31,865 nt of DNA from an uncultured Eubacteriales bacterium. GTDB lineage: Bacteria > Bacillota > Clostridia > Oscillospirales > CAG-272. A model generated the notes under the pieces. That model was given only the letters and a program-made list of their open reading frames with translations. It did not search any database and was not told the origin of the DNA. This document shows positions 7,933-16,728 of the stretch, piece by piece (position 1 is the stretch's first letter; every line of letters begins with the position of its first letter). The position numbers and the translations under genes are program-made. The DNA lies in NCBI GenBank assembly GCA_934526185.1, contig CAKTAA010000021.1, positions 1-31,865 of the forward strand. The letters are read 5' to 3'.

Positions 7933-9102
7933 TTAACATAAATCATTTTTTTTTTGTTCCTTATTGGAACCCGCGTCTGATTTTTCAGTCATTTCTACCG
8001 AAGGACTGTTCATCGGCGCATCACTTCTCGTAGGAACGTCCGACGCTGTATTATCTTTTTCATTTGCCAAACCGGTATAATCCCTCGTTTTTTTGCTGTT
8101 AAAAAAAACATAATTTATGATACCGATGACTACGGCTACACAGAGAATAATGACGGAGGAACCGATTTTATCCTCGGAAAGCATGATGGCAAGTATGCCC
8201 AGTATGCTGCATATAGCATAAAGAATCGTAACAGATTGCTTTTGATTCAGTCCCATATCTATTAGTTTATGATGCAGGTGTCCGCGATCTGCAGAAAAGG
8301 GACTCTTTCCATGTAAAACGCGGCGGAGAATGGCCAGAATGGTATCCACAAGCGGAAGGCCGAAAATGATCAACGGAATTGCAAAGGAAATGACTGCTGT
8401 AAATTTAAAAACGCCTACCACTGACACCACAGAAAGCGTATACCCTAAAAACATAGAACCGGTATCGCCCATGAAAATTTTTGCAGGATTGGAATTAAAC
8501 GGAAGGAAGCCGATACAGGATCCGGCAAGTATTGCTGTGATCATCATTATGGAGGTGTCTGCATGCAGAATAGACACCACCAGAAGGGAAACGGAACAAA
8601 TTGCAGATACACCGCAGGCAAGTCCGTCAAGTCCGTCAATCAGATTGATGGCATTGGTCAGTCCGACAATCCATATCAAAGTAATCGGAATCGAAAGCCA
8701 GCCAAATTGTATATAAGTGCCGAATATGTTGATGTGTTCAATAACAATTCCCTGCGAAATAACAATGAGCGCCGCAAGAATCTGACCGCCCAGCTTGACA
8801 AAAGGATTAAGCGAAAAGATATCATCAAGAATTCCGCATATAATGATAACGAGTCCGCCGAACCATATGGTCAAAAGCTGAGGATTATAAAGAAAAAATA
8901 TCAGCGAAGTCAAAGAAAATGCGACAAAAATCGCCAGTCCGCCGAGAAGAGGCATAGGTTTATTATGCATCCGGCGCGCATCCTTCGGGATATCCACTGC
9001 GCCCAGCTTGTATGCCAGAACGCGAATGATCGGCGTAGAAGCAAAAGCTATGACTGCTGCACATAATACGGCCAACAGAAGCTGAATATAAATATTATTC
9101 AT
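7933..9102 (-). CDS. tagO: MraY-like undecaprenyl-phosphate GlcNAc-1-phosphate transferase (TagO/WecA family)
   Basis: A 389-residue polytopic membrane enzyme with about 10-11 hydrophobic helices. It should transfer GlcNAc-1-P (or a related sugar-phosphate) from UDP-sugar to undecaprenyl phosphate, the first step of teichoic-acid or other envelope glycopolymer synthesis. Conserved cytoplasmic motifs are visible: DD at 93-94 (GILDDIF), NAINLIDGLDG (150-160), FMGDTGS (210-216), and the C-terminal DRGHLHHKL His motif that separates the WecA/TagO branch from MraY. After the last helix there is an unusual charged tail of about 55 residues rich in Ser, Asp and Lys, likely disordered. The start at 9102 has the site TTAAGGA. 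It lies 100 bp after trpS on the same strand. No glycosyltransferases follow, so the polymer made is not indicated. Confidence 0.92.
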   Translation of the reverse strand: MNNIYIQLLLAVLCAAVIAFASTPIIRVLAYKLGAVDIPKDARRMHNKPMPLLGGLAIFVAFSLTSLIFFLYNPQLLTIWFGGLVIIICGILDDIFSLNPFVKLGGQILAALIVISQGIVIEHINIFGTYIQFGWLSIPITLIWIVGLTNAINLIDGLDGLACGVSAICSVSLLVVSILHADTSIMMITAILAGSCIGFLPFNSNPAKIFMGDTGSMFLGYTLSVVSVVGVFKFTAVISFAIPLIIFGLPLVDTILAILRRVLHGKSPFSADRGHLHHKLIDMGLNQKQSVTILYAICSILGILAIMLSEDKIGSSVIILCVAVVIGIINYVFFNSKKTRDYTGLANEKDNTASDVPTRSDAPMNSPSVEMTEKSDAGSNKEQKKNDLC

Positions 9103-9202
9103 AACAATCCTTAATCTTGCGCCGCTTTTTTGGCGCTATTCCTTTCGGAGAATAGAGCACCCCTTTTGAGTGTATCGTGTATAAATTTGAAATGCCGCAG
9201 CT

Positions 9203-10204
9203 TCAGGGAAGCTGAAAGAAGCCGACCTTTCTGTATACCTTCGAAAGCGTGCGCCGCGCCAGTCTGCCCGCTTCAGCGGCTCCTGTGCGCGCAATCTCTT
9301 CAAGGTATGGTTTGTCAGCCATCAGCCGCGTAAAAGCATCGCGGATCGGTGAAAGACCATCCGCGCATACCTCTCCGACAGCCAACTTGAACGCCCCGTA
9401 ACCGACTCCCTCAAATTCCCGTTCGATATCCGCATAACTTTTTCCTGTAAAACAGGAATAAATGGCCATTAAATTTTTAATGCCCGGTTTATCTTCACTC
9501 AGTGTCACAGACGTGCCGCTGTCGGTGACGGCGCGTTTGAATTTCCGGATGATGTCATCCTTCTTGTCTAAAATAGCAACCCAAGCATTCGGATTTTCGT
9601 CAGACTTGCTCATTTTTTTCATAGGGTCCGCAAGGGACATAATTTTTGCGCCGGTATCCGGCATATACGGCTCCGGGACGGTAAATGTGTCGCTGTATAC
9701 GGAGTTAAAGCGTCCCGCAATATCGCGTGCCAGCTCAACATGCTGCTTCTGGTCGATGCCGACCGGAACCAGATCCGCCTGATAGAGAAGGATATCCGCA
9801 GCCATCAGAACCGGATAGGTGAAAAGGCCTGCGTTTATATTGTCCGCATGTTTTGCACTCTTATCCTTGAACTGCGTCATGCGTGACAGCTCGCCGAACA
9901 TCGTATAACAGCTTAAAATCCATGAAAGCTCTGCATGTGCGCTCACGTGGCTTTGAATAAACAGGGTGATTTTATCGGGATCCAGTCCCGCCGCGATATA
10001 GAGCGCCAGCGTCTCCAATGTGCGTCGGCGAAGCTCCGCCGGATTTTGTCTGACAGTCAGTGCATGCATATCTACCACGCAGAAAATACACCTGGCATCG
10101 TTCTGCATCTGAACCCAGTTTTTAATTGCGCCGAGATAATTGCCGATGGTTAAAGTTCCGCTCGGCTGAACACCGGAAAATATAGTTTTTTCTTTCAAGT
10201 CCAT
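9203..10204 (-). CDS. trpS: Tryptophanyl-tRNA synthetase
   Basis: A class I aminoacyl-tRNA synthetase that charges tRNA-Trp, 333 residues, typical for bacterial TrpS. The HIGH-equivalent is TIGN (19-22) in GVQPSGTLTIGNYLGA. The KMSKS loop is exact, in KKMSKSDENPNAW. The intervening Trp/adenylate pocket block (PVLMAADILLYQADLVPVG) is present. ATG 10204 is preceded by AAAAGGAGC. The upstream gene ends only 68 bp away, so there is no room for a T-box leader here. The gene looks co-transcribed with the aminotransferase upstream and the TagO-like gene downstream. Confidence 0.97.
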   Translation of the reverse strand: MDLKEKTIFSGVQPSGTLTIGNYLGAIKNWVQMQNDARCIFCVVDMHALTVRQNPAELRRRTLETLALYIAAGLDPDKITLFIQSHVSAHAELSWILSCYTMFGELSRMTQFKDKSAKHADNINAGLFTYPVLMAADILLYQADLVPVGIDQKQHVELARDIAGRFNSVYSDTFTVPEPYMPDTGAKIMSLADPMKKMSKSDENPNAWVAILDKKDDIIRKFKRAVTDSGTSVTLSEDKPGIKNLMAIYSCFTGKSYADIEREFEGVGYGAFKLAVGEVCADGLSPIRDAFTRLMADKPYLEEIARTGAAEAGRLARRTLSKVYRKVGFFQLP

Positions 10205-10272
10205 GGTCAGAATAGCTCCTTTTCCGCATAGCGGCCTCTTATGGTATTTTTACGACGGTCTGTATAACCAAA

Positions 10273-11469
10273 TTAGTTAGCCAGCATTTCCTTCGCCGTC
10301 CCGGAAAGGAGCTCTACCCCTTTAATAATTTCTTCATCCGACGGTGTGGAGTAATTCATGCGGAAGGAAGAAGAAGGTGCCTCTTCATCGCAGTTGAAGG
10401 CAACACCGGGCACAACAGCGACTTTCTTTTCAATCAATCTGGCAACAAATGCTTGAAGCGGGACAGAATCAGGAAGTGTTGCCCACAGGAAGAGTCCGCC
10501 CTCCGGACGCGTATATTTTACATCAACCGGCATGGATTTGTCAAGCTCTGAGAGCATCAGAGCGCATTTACGGCGGTAAAGCTCGCGGATAGAGGCGACA
10601 TGAGCATCCATATTGCACTCGGTCATATAGTGGTAACATAGCATCTGGAAGAACAGATTGGTGTGAACATCGGAGCATTGTTTAGCTACGACAATTTTTT
10701 GCATGATTGACTCCGGCGCACAGAGGAAGCCTACGCGCATGCCCGCAGATAGAATCTTAGAGAAGGAAGAGCAGTATACAACAATTCCGTCGTCGTCCAT
10801 GCTCTTGAATGTGGGAAGCTCCTCGCCGGAAAAGCGAAGCTCACCGTAAGGATTGTCCTCCAGAATGATGGTGTTGTAACGACGTGCAAGCGCATATACC
10901 TGTTTTCTTTTTTCCAGAGACATACAAGTGCCGGAGGGGTTCTGGAATGTCGGAATTAAATAGAGCATCCGGACGTTCGGATACGTCCGCAGCGCCTCCT
11001 CAAGCTTTCCGACGTTCAGGCCGTCCTCTTCCATCTCAATGCCGACCAGCTTCGCGCCGTTCGAGCGGAAAGCATTCAGCGCCCCTATAAAGCTCGGATT
11101 TTCACAGATTACGACATCCCCCGGATTGCAGAGAACACGACAGGTAAGGTCGATACCCTGCTGCCCGCCGGTTACAATAATTGTGCTGTCAAAATCACGT
11201 CCGATACCAAATTTGCAGCTAAGTCTTGCAGAAACAGCCTCACGCAGCGGCGTATACCCCTCGGTGATTCCGTACTGAAGAGCCGCAGCCGCTTCCTTTT
11301 GATAGATATCCGCGGAAATCCGCGCCAGTTCGTCCGCAGGGAAGGAAGCGGGAGAAGGATTGCCGGCGGCAAATGAAATAATCGTAGGATCCGTCAGACT
11401 TTTAAAAATCTCGCGGATGGCGGATGGCTTCATGTTTTTCATATTGTCAGAGATATGATAATTCTTCAT
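10273..11469 (-). CDS. PLP-dependent aminotransferase, fold type I (LysN/2-aminoadipate-type)
   Basis: A 398-residue class I/II aminotransferase. Visible features: the N-terminal FAAGNPSP substrate segment (33-40), YG-I-T-EGY (66-72), QNPSG (176-180), EDNPYGE (204-210, PLP-ring Asp and Tyr), the Schiff-base Lys238 in SSFSKILSAGMRVG, and a C-terminal FRMNYS with the carboxylate-binding Arg. The sequence resembles the catalytic half of MocR-type regulators and LysN-type 2-aminoadipate aminotransferases. It has no N-terminal GntR helix-turn-helix, so it is a free enzyme. Many relatives are broad-specificity and the substrate cannot be read from sequence. ATG 11469 has the site GAAAGAAGGAA. It sits 62 bp after the methyltransferase gene. 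Confidence 0.93.
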   Translation of the reverse strand: MKNYHISDNMKNMKPSAIREIFKSLTDPTIISFAAGNPSPASFPADELARISADIYQKEAAAALQYGITEGYTPLREAVSARLSCKFGIGRDFDSTIIVTGGQQGIDLTCRVLCNPGDVVICENPSFIGALNAFRSNGAKLVGIEMEEDGLNVGKLEEALRTYPNVRMLYLIPTFQNPSGTCMSLEKRKQVYALARRYNTIILEDNPYGELRFSGEELPTFKSMDDDGIVVYCSSFSKILSAGMRVGFLCAPESIMQKIVVAKQCSDVHTNLFFQMLCYHYMTECNMDAHVASIRELYRRKCALMLSELDKSMPVDVKYTRPEGGLFLWATLPDSVPLQAFVARLIEKKVAVVPGVAFNCDEEAPSSSFRMNYSTPSDEEIIKGVELLSGTAKEMLAN

Positions 11470-11531
11470 TTATCAAATTCCTTCTTTCGTAGTAGTATAT
11501 TTATTACGCAAAGGTGCACTGTTAACATGCA

Positions 11532-12269
11532 TCATGCTTTTTTGGCCTGTACGATGAGAAAATCAGGTTTTAGAAACGCTCTTGACAGATCCGGACGCTT
11601 TTCAAGCGCCCATGCCTCCGGGGTTGGCTCTGCCACTTGTTCAATTATAAATCCGCTTTTGGCAAGTGTTGTTATCATTTCACCTACAGTCCGATGATAT
11701 TTCACAACGCCGCCGACAAACCAAAACGTCTCACGCCGGCCGCTCTGAATGTAATTTGAAAAAGTATAGGATACGCAACGTCCGTTGTCATCCCGGTTAA
11801 AATGCCCGTTTCCGTCCAAGGTAGCTGTAACAATCGGATGCTCCTGCGAAAACAGCAGTTTTCCTTCATTCCGGAGAAGCTTATAAATGCTGTAGGACAA
11901 TCGTTCAAAGTCTTTCACATAATGAAAAGCAAGTGAACTGTAAATAAAATCAAACCGTTCGTTTATCCATTCAATTTCACTCATATCCATATGCAGATAT
12001 TCAATTTGCGGAGCGCTGGATTCCTCGTTTGCCGCATGCAGCATTTTTTCGGAGATATCGACGCCGACAACGCGTTTTGCACCGCGGCTGACAAAATCGA
12101 GACAATTCGCACCAAAACCGCAGCCGAGATCAAGCACAGCTTTTCCGTGCAGATCAGGAAGCAGCTTTTTCATTGCGGGCTGCTCCACAAGATCGTTAAA
12201 ACAGTCATCCCGCCGGCGCAGCGCTCTGTATTCTGTAAAAAACACTTCGTCATCGTAAATTTGCCCCAT
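11532..12269 (-). CDS. Class I SAM-dependent methyltransferase
   Basis: A 245-residue Rossmann-fold methyltransferase. Motif I is VLDLGCGFGANC (45-56). The acidic end of strand 2 is VVGVDIS. Motif II/III is FDFIYSSLAFHYV, and the later LLRNEGKLLFSQEHP block fits post-motif III. The architecture matches the Methyltransf_11/25 small-molecule group. The substrate is unknown. No membrane or extra domain is visible. ATG 12269 is preceded by TGGAGGTATGT. It is first in the reverse-strand group with the aminotransferase, trpS and tagO, and is divergent from hprK. Confidence 0.9.
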   Translation of the reverse strand: MGQIYDDEVFFTEYRALRRRDDCFNDLVEQPAMKKLLPDLHGKAVLDLGCGFGANCLDFVSRGAKRVVGVDISEKMLHAANEESSAPQIEYLHMDMSEIEWINERFDFIYSSLAFHYVKDFERLSYSIYKLLRNEGKLLFSQEHPIVTATLDGNGHFNRDDNGRCVSYTFSNYIQSGRRETFWFVGGVVKYHRTVGEMITTLAKSGFIIEQVAEPTPEAWALEKRPDLSRAFLKPDFLIVQAKKA

Positions 12270-12343
12270 ACATACCTCCAGTCTTTGAAACGTTGTTTAG
12301 CTTTCATTACATCCGCTTGATGGATTCTGGAAATATATCTAAT

Positions 12344-12373
12344 ATTTTACCACAAATTATGAGCTGTTTGCAA
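12344..12373 (-). promoter_or_regulatory. Possible promoter for the methyltransferase group
   Basis: On the reverse strand TTGCAA (12368-12373), an 18-nt spacer and TAAAAT (12344-12349) make a plausible vegetative promoter about 75 nt before the start codon. The match is moderate. Confidence 0.35.
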
Positions 12374-12413
12374 GTGAAAATGCAAAAAAGTTGTGAAATC
12401 ATAAATCTTATCA

Positions 12414-12442
12414 TTGAAAAATTGGGAAAAGTATGATATACT
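12414..12442 (+). promoter_or_regulatory. Vegetative (sigma-A type) promoter of hprK
   Basis: TTGAAA (12414-12419), exactly 17 nt, then TATACT (12437-12442), about 55 nt upstream of the hprK start codon. Confidence 0.75.
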
Positions 12443-12497
12443 GTTCGCCAATGAGAGAAAATAAAATTCAGTTGCCGCGAAAATTACGGGAGGCGTT

Positions 12498-13442
12498 ATG
12501 GGAAATACAGAGGAAAACAGCATAAAGCTCAGTGAAATTATCGGAGAATTTGCCCTCGAATCGATTTACATGCCGCGGGCAGCCGAAGAAATTCAGGTCG
12601 TACGGAGTGATCTGAACCGTCCGGGACTCCCGCTAATCGGTTATTTCGATCATTTTGAACCGGAAAGAATACAGTTAATCGGAAATGTGGAATATAAATA
12701 CCTGCAATCCCTGTCAGAATCTGAAAGAGAACTCAGCATCTATCGTTTTATGGAAAAGAAACCGGTGGCTGTTATCCTCTCATCCTCTCTTGTGCCGTTT
12801 GAGGGAATACTGAAACATGCGGAGAAATTCAGTGTTCCGGTTCTGCGCACTTCGCTTTTGACGTCGGAATTTATGGCGGCGCTGATTGCGTTTTTGAACG
12901 TAGCGCTCGCGCCATGCATCACACGCCACGGCGTGTTGGTCGAGGTTTACGGAGAGGGAATTCTGATCCTTGGCGACAGCGGTGTCGGAAAAAGTGAAAC
13001 CGCTATTGAGCTGGTTAAACGCGGTCATCGGCTCATCGCAGACGACGCTGTAGAAATTAAAAAGGTTTCTGCAAAAACGCTGGTCGGCACTGCGCCGGAA
13101 ATCATACGGTATTTCGTAGAGCTGCGTGGCATCGGTATCGTAGACGTGCGCCGCATCTTTGGTATGGGCGCTGTCAAAGAGACGGAAAAAATCGATCTGG
13201 TCATCAAGCTGGAGCCATGGATTCAGGGAAAAATGTACGACAGAATGGGACTGGAGCAGGAAACCACCGAAATTATGGGACTGAATATTCCGACAACGAC
13301 CATTCCGGTCAAGCCGGGACGCAACCTCGCCATTATTCTCGAAATTGCAGCGATGAACAACAGACAGAAAAAAATGGGCTACAATACTGCGGAGGAATTC
13401 AACAAGCGACTGATGGGACAGCTTGGTATTAAAGAATCATAA
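12498..13442 (+). CDS. hprK: HPr kinase/phosphorylase
   Basis: A 314-residue bifunctional enzyme that phosphorylates HPr of the phosphotransferase system on Ser46 and removes that phosphate, controlling carbon catabolite repression through CcpA in Firmicutes. The N-terminal domain spans about residues 1-130. The kinase domain has Walker A GDSGVGKS (159-166), the preceding RHGV His144, the ADDAVEI acidic segment (181-187), the RGIGIVDVR block, and the C-terminal HprK signature MGLNIPTTTIPVKPGRN. Length and motifs are typical. ATG 12498 has the site CGGGAGGC. The glucokinase gene follows 95 bp later on the same strand, a sensible pairing because both govern sugar entry into glycolysis. ptsH and ptsI are not in the window. 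Confidence 0.97.
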   Translation: MGNTEENSIKLSEIIGEFALESIYMPRAAEEIQVVRSDLNRPGLPLIGYFDHFEPERIQLIGNVEYKYLQSLSESERELSIYRFMEKKPVAVILSSSLVPFEGILKHAEKFSVPVLRTSLLTSEFMAALIAFLNVALAPCITRHGVLVEVYGEGILILGDSGVGKSETAIELVKRGHRLIADDAVEIKKVSAKTLVGTAPEIIRYFVELRGIGIVDVRRIFGMGAVKETEKIDLVIKLEPWIQGKMYDRMGLEQETTEIMGLNIPTTTIPVKPGRNLAIILEIAAMNNRQKKMGYNTAEEFNKRLMGQLGIKES

Positions 13443-13537
13443 TAAAATTTGTCAACGGAACGGGAAACCCCGTATGAAATATAAAAATCAAGGATATGTA
13501 CCCTGAAATATTTCCAGGGAAAGAGGAGGATTTTACA

Positions 13538-14488
13538 ATGTATTACATCGGAATTGATCTTGGGGGAACCAATATTGCAGCGGGCATTGTAGACAGCCAG
13601 TATCGGATTGTCAAAAAGGGAAGCACACCGACAATGCCGGAGCGCAGCGCCGAGGAAATTGTCAAGGATATGGCGGCGCTCTGCAAGCAGCTTATCAGCG
13701 AGGCGGACCTGACGGTAAAGGATGTTGCCTATATCGGTATCGCAACACCTGGCGTAGCTAACCGTGACGACGGCGTAGTGGAATATTGCTGCAACCTGCC
13801 GTTCCGTAATTTCCCGATTGCCGAAGTTCTGAAAAAGTATATCGACATTGATAAAGTTTTGATAGAGAACGACGCCAACGCTGCGGCAAAAGGTGAAGCT
13901 GTGGCGGGCGCTGCCAAAGGATACGCAAATTCCGTCATGATAACGCTGGGCACAGGTGTCGGCGGCGGAATTATCATTGATCATAAGGTTTATTCGGGCT
14001 TTAATTATGCCGGAGCTGAGCTTGGCCATATTGTAATTGAACATGATGGTGTTCCGTGCAGCTGCGGACGCCGGGGCTGTTGGGAATCTTATAGCTCAGC
14101 CACGGCTCTTATACGGATGACACGGGAAAAAATGATAGAAAAGAAAGACAGCCTTATGCATCAGATGGTGGAGGGAAATTTAGATAATATCAGCGGTAAA
14201 ACCGCATTTGCCGCAGCAAGAGAAGGCGACAGCGCGGCACAGGAGGTCGTAGATAAATACCTGTCCTATCTGGCGTGTGGAATCGGCAATATCATCAATA
14301 TTTTCCAGCCGGAGGTCCTGTGTATCGGCGGCGGAATCTCCAATGAAAAGGAGAATTTGCTGAATCCGCTTCGTGAACTTGTGGCGCATGAGCAGTACGC
14401 GCGTGAAGATATGAAACGGACAGAGCTGCGGATTGCCACACTGCGCAATGATGCGGGCATCATCGGCGCTGCTGTACTCGGTCTATAA
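13538..14488 (+). CDS. glcK: ROK-family glucokinase
   Basis: A 316-residue sugar kinase expected to phosphorylate glucose to glucose-6-phosphate with ATP. The ATP phosphate-binding motif is IGIDLGGTN (4-12). The sugar-binding and catalytic block is ENDANAAAKGE (110-120). ELGH (161-164) precedes the zinc-binding CSCGRRGC (174-181), diagnostic of ROK kinases, and LGTGVGGGI (137-145) is the second phosphate loop. No helix-turn-helix precedes the kinase domain, so it is an enzyme rather than a ROK repressor. ATG 13538 is chosen because AAGAGGAGGA lies at ideal spacing; an ATG at 13496 adds 14 residues without a site. It follows hprK and is probably in the same transcript. N-acetylglucosamine or another hexose could also be a substrate in this family. 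Confidence 0.92.
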   Translation: MYYIGIDLGGTNIAAGIVDSQYRIVKKGSTPTMPERSAEEIVKDMAALCKQLISEADLTVKDVAYIGIATPGVANRDDGVVEYCCNLPFRNFPIAEVLKKYIDIDKVLIENDANAAAKGEAVAGAAKGYANSVMITLGTGVGGGIIIDHKVYSGFNYAGAELGHIVIEHDGVPCSCGRRGCWESYSSATALIRMTREKMIEKKDSLMHQMVEGNLDNISGKTAFAAAREGDSAAQEVVDKYLSYLACGIGNIINIFQPEVLCIGGGISNEKENLLNPLRELVAHEQYAREDMKRTELRIATLRNDAGIIGAAVLGL

Positions 14489-14495
14489 GGGGAGA

Positions 14496-14545
14496 AGCGA
14501 AGCGCGGCTGGAAAAGGAACGAGCCTCGCTTCGCTCCCGTTTCTT
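14496..14545 (+). terminator. Stem-loop terminator after glucokinase
   Basis: AGCGAAGCG (14496-14504) pairs with CGCTTCGCT (14527-14535), and GGCT/AGCC inside extends the stem. The tail is CCCGTTTCTTA, only moderately T-rich. It starts 8 bp after the stop. Confidence 0.65.
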
Positions 14546-14996
14546 ATATGGACTGTCCGGTAGCCATGTCTCATTATCTTTCAAAAGACATAAAAGGCAA
14601 TTGCAGAAATTTCGGATTAAATAACAGCAACCGAACAGCAATCCCGTGCTTGTTCCATAAGGTTAAGATGTTGCCGATTGCAAGCGTTGTGGTATTATTA
14701 TAAGCCGCACGGAACGAGAGAAATTTATCCGGTACAAAGAAAGCGTCATCAGATTGAAATGTTTGCGCACGGTCACGGCACAACTTAAAAAAACACATAA
14801 AAAACTAGATGTCTACCGGGCGACAAGCGTTATGCCGTCGACTGCCGTCAATTATGGCGGTTGTTCAAAAACGCTTGTATAGAAAGCAGGTTGTCTGGAG
14901 CATCATTGCGTATACCTCTCATACGAAAAGAATCGGCATATCGGATTCTTTGAATTCGTATAAAACACATTAAATATTTAGAAATTGGGGGCTTAC
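14546..14996. other. Intergenic, no gene identified
   Basis: About 450 bp with no supportable gene. A short open frame on the reverse strand (14574-14798) lacks a start site and looks like chance. A small hairpin (AGAATC 14930-14935 with GATTCT 14944-14949) lies 50 bp before the next gene. Composition is mixed and could be decayed sequence, but nothing is recognisable. Confidence 0.5.
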
Positions 14997-15842
14997 ATGG
15001 GACTGTCCTATAAAATATTGCTGAAAACCAACAACTGGTTTCCCAAAATTGTACATCCGTTAAATTTGGAAAATGCCGGTGCCGAAACCTTTGCGCAGTG
15101 GCAGTATATCAAGGGCTATGATACCATCCGCCTGTATATGGATCGTTTCACAACGGATGAAATGTTTGCCGGCAAGGATGTACTTGACATGGGCTGCGCA
15201 GCAGGCGGTAAAAGCATGTATTTTATTTCGCTGGGGGCAAAATCGGTAACAGGCGTCGACATTGTAGAGCATTATGAGGAGAAGGCCAACCGCATGGCTG
15301 AATCATTGGGTATGCTGGATCGTTTTACTTTCGTATGCGCATCCGCATATGCGCTTCCAATGGCTGACGGAAGTTTTGATACCATTATCATGAATGATTT
15401 TATGGAGCATGTGGATAAACCGGACGCCGCGCTGAAAGAGGCTATGAGACTTGTAAAACCCGGCGGGCGTATCTATATTAATTTCCCTCCGTATTATCAT
15501 CCGACGGGCGCACATCTCAGCGATGCAATTAACATTCCGTGGGTTCAGCTTTTTTACAATGAGCAGGCACTGATTAAAGCTTATAAACACTTGATTTCGG
15601 GCGTACCGGATGAGAAGGAACGGCTGGCTCTTCGGTTCTATACCGATTCGGACGGCATTGAGCATATGGGATATATTAATAAAATGACACTTAAAAGGTT
15701 TAAAAATATGCTGAGGGAACTAAATCTGATGCCGTGCTATTATAAAGAAATACCATTGCGGCCATATTTTAAGCCGCTTGCAAAGCTGCCAAAGGTCAAA
15801 GAACTGTTTGTAAAAATGGCGATATGTGTTCTTGAAAAATAA
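14997..15842 (+). CDS. Class I SAM-dependent methyltransferase (Methyltransf_11 type)
   Basis: A protein of 281 residues from ATG 14997, preceded by TTGGGGGC; a TTG at 14985 is also in frame but less likely. The SAM-binding motif I is VLDMGCAAGG (62-71). VTGVDIVEHY gives the acidic strand-2 end. FDTIIMNDFMEHV and MRLVKPGGRIYINFPP are the classical strand-4 and strand-5 blocks. The N-terminal 50 residues and the C-terminal 100 residues have no recognisable domain. It is not closely similar to the methyltransferase at 11532-12269. Sugar/cell-surface and lipid methyltransferases have this fold, but the substrate cannot be inferred. Confidence 0.88.
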   Translation: MGLSYKILLKTNNWFPKIVHPLNLENAGAETFAQWQYIKGYDTIRLYMDRFTTDEMFAGKDVLDMGCAAGGKSMYFISLGAKSVTGVDIVEHYEEKANRMAESLGMLDRFTFVCASAYALPMADGSFDTIIMNDFMEHVDKPDAALKEAMRLVKPGGRIYINFPPYYHPTGAHLSDAINIPWVQLFYNEQALIKAYKHLISGVPDEKERLALRFYTDSDGIEHMGYINKMTLKRFKNMLRELNLMPCYYKEIPLRPYFKPLAKLPKVKELFVKMAICVLEK

Positions 15843-15971
15843 ATCTTTTATAATCTTTATTTTTCAGAGCAGCAGAAATATTCGATCTGCGTTACAGATT
15901 AACACAAAGATATTTTTTGTATTTTAAAATTGATTTTTTATTCTTAAATTTTCAAGGAGAAAATTAATAAA

Positions 15972-16415
15972 ATGAAAAGCGATCAATGCATTGCGCTGGG
16001 ATGTGACCATGGAGGTTACCAGCTTAAATTAGTGATTGAAAAATATTTACAAAATATGGAAATACCGTATAAGGATTATGGAAGTTACAGCGAAGAATCC
16101 GTTGATTATCCGATGTATGCTCAGAAGGTTTGCGAAGCGATTACAGCAGGTGAATGCGCTCTGGGAATTCTGGTATGCGGAACCGGTATCGGCATGAGCA
16201 TAGCGGCAAACAAATACAAGGGAATTCGTGCCGCCTGCTGTTCGGAACCGTATAGCGCAAGACTGACGCGCATGCATAATGACGCGAATATACTATGTAT
16301 CGGCGGCCGTGTGGTCGGAAGCGGGACCGCTCTTGATATGGTCGAAGTATTTATCCATACCGATTTTGAAGGCGGCCGCCACACAAAACGCATTGCAATG
16401 CTGGAAAAAGATTGA
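15972..16415 (+). CDS. rpiB: Ribose-5-phosphate isomerase B (RpiB/LacAB family)
   Basis: A 147-residue isomerase of the RpiB/LacA/LacB family that interconverts ribose-5-phosphate and ribulose-5-phosphate in the pentose phosphate pathway. Visible: LGCDHGGYQLK (9-19) with the phosphate-binding residues, the active-site Cys69 in CGTGIGMSIAANK, and HNDANILCIGGRV (102-114). Length is as expected. Some relatives isomerise allose-6-phosphate or galactose-6-phosphate, but a single-copy short form without a LacAB partner favours RpiB. ATG 15972 follows CAAGGAGAAAATT. It is monocistronic, with a strong terminator at 16480. Confidence 0.95.
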   Translation: MKSDQCIALGCDHGGYQLKLVIEKYLQNMEIPYKDYGSYSEESVDYPMYAQKVCEAITAGECALGILVCGTGIGMSIAANKYKGIRAACCSEPYSARLTRMHNDANILCIGGRVVGSGTALDMVEVFIHTDFEGGRHTKRIAMLEKD

Positions 16416-16479
16416 TTTACTCCCCATCTTTTTCAAGGTTTTTTTATACAATAAACGAATGAAGAACCAAACAGTGAAG

Positions 16480-16512
16480 AGAGAAAGCTGAAAAAGCTTT
16501 CTCTTTTTTTTT
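16480..16512 (+). terminator. Rho-independent terminator of rpiB
   Basis: AGAGAAAGCT (16480-16489) pairs with AGCTTTCTCT (16495-16504) across a 5-nt loop, followed by a run of nine T. Confidence 0.95.
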
Positions 16513-16657
16513 ATTTATCTTATCATAGTACCAAAAATAAAAAAACAATGTATGCTTTTATAATCGAAATATATATAAAAATATATGCTTATATAGTTTG
16601 CGTTGGTAATCTCATCCTTCGAAAATTGCTTTTACGAAATTGCAGACGGCAGCGCAA

Positions 16658-16691
16658 TTCGACATACAATTCATATCGTCCGTACTATAAT
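16658..16691 (+). promoter_or_regulatory. Candidate Spo0A-controlled spoIIG promoter (0A box + over-long spacer)
   Basis: TTCGACA (16658-16664) is the exact reverse complement of the Spo0A box TGTCGAA. It overlaps a -35-like TCGACA (16659-16664). TATAAT lies at 16686-16691, giving a 21-nt spacer instead of 17. In B. subtilis the spoIIG promoter has the same design: a sigma-A promoter with a 22-nt spacer and Spo0A sites overlapping the -35. A weaker box-like TTACGAA lies upstream near 16632. The start codon of spoIIGA is 38 nt past the -10. Confidence 0.7.
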
Positions 16692-16728
16692 AGGAGTAAC
16701 AAAAGAACAGAAGCTGAGGTGATCATGG

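Noticed and set aside
9103..9202. Two small hairpins between trpS and the TagO-like gene (including GCGCC...GGCGC) as a terminator
   Set aside because: No T-tract follows either hairpin in the reverse direction, so trpS and the next gene may be co-transcribed.
13379..14044. 221-codon reverse-strand frame opposite glucokinase
   Set aside because: It lies antisense to the catalytic ROK motifs, lacks a ribosome site and has no family pattern.
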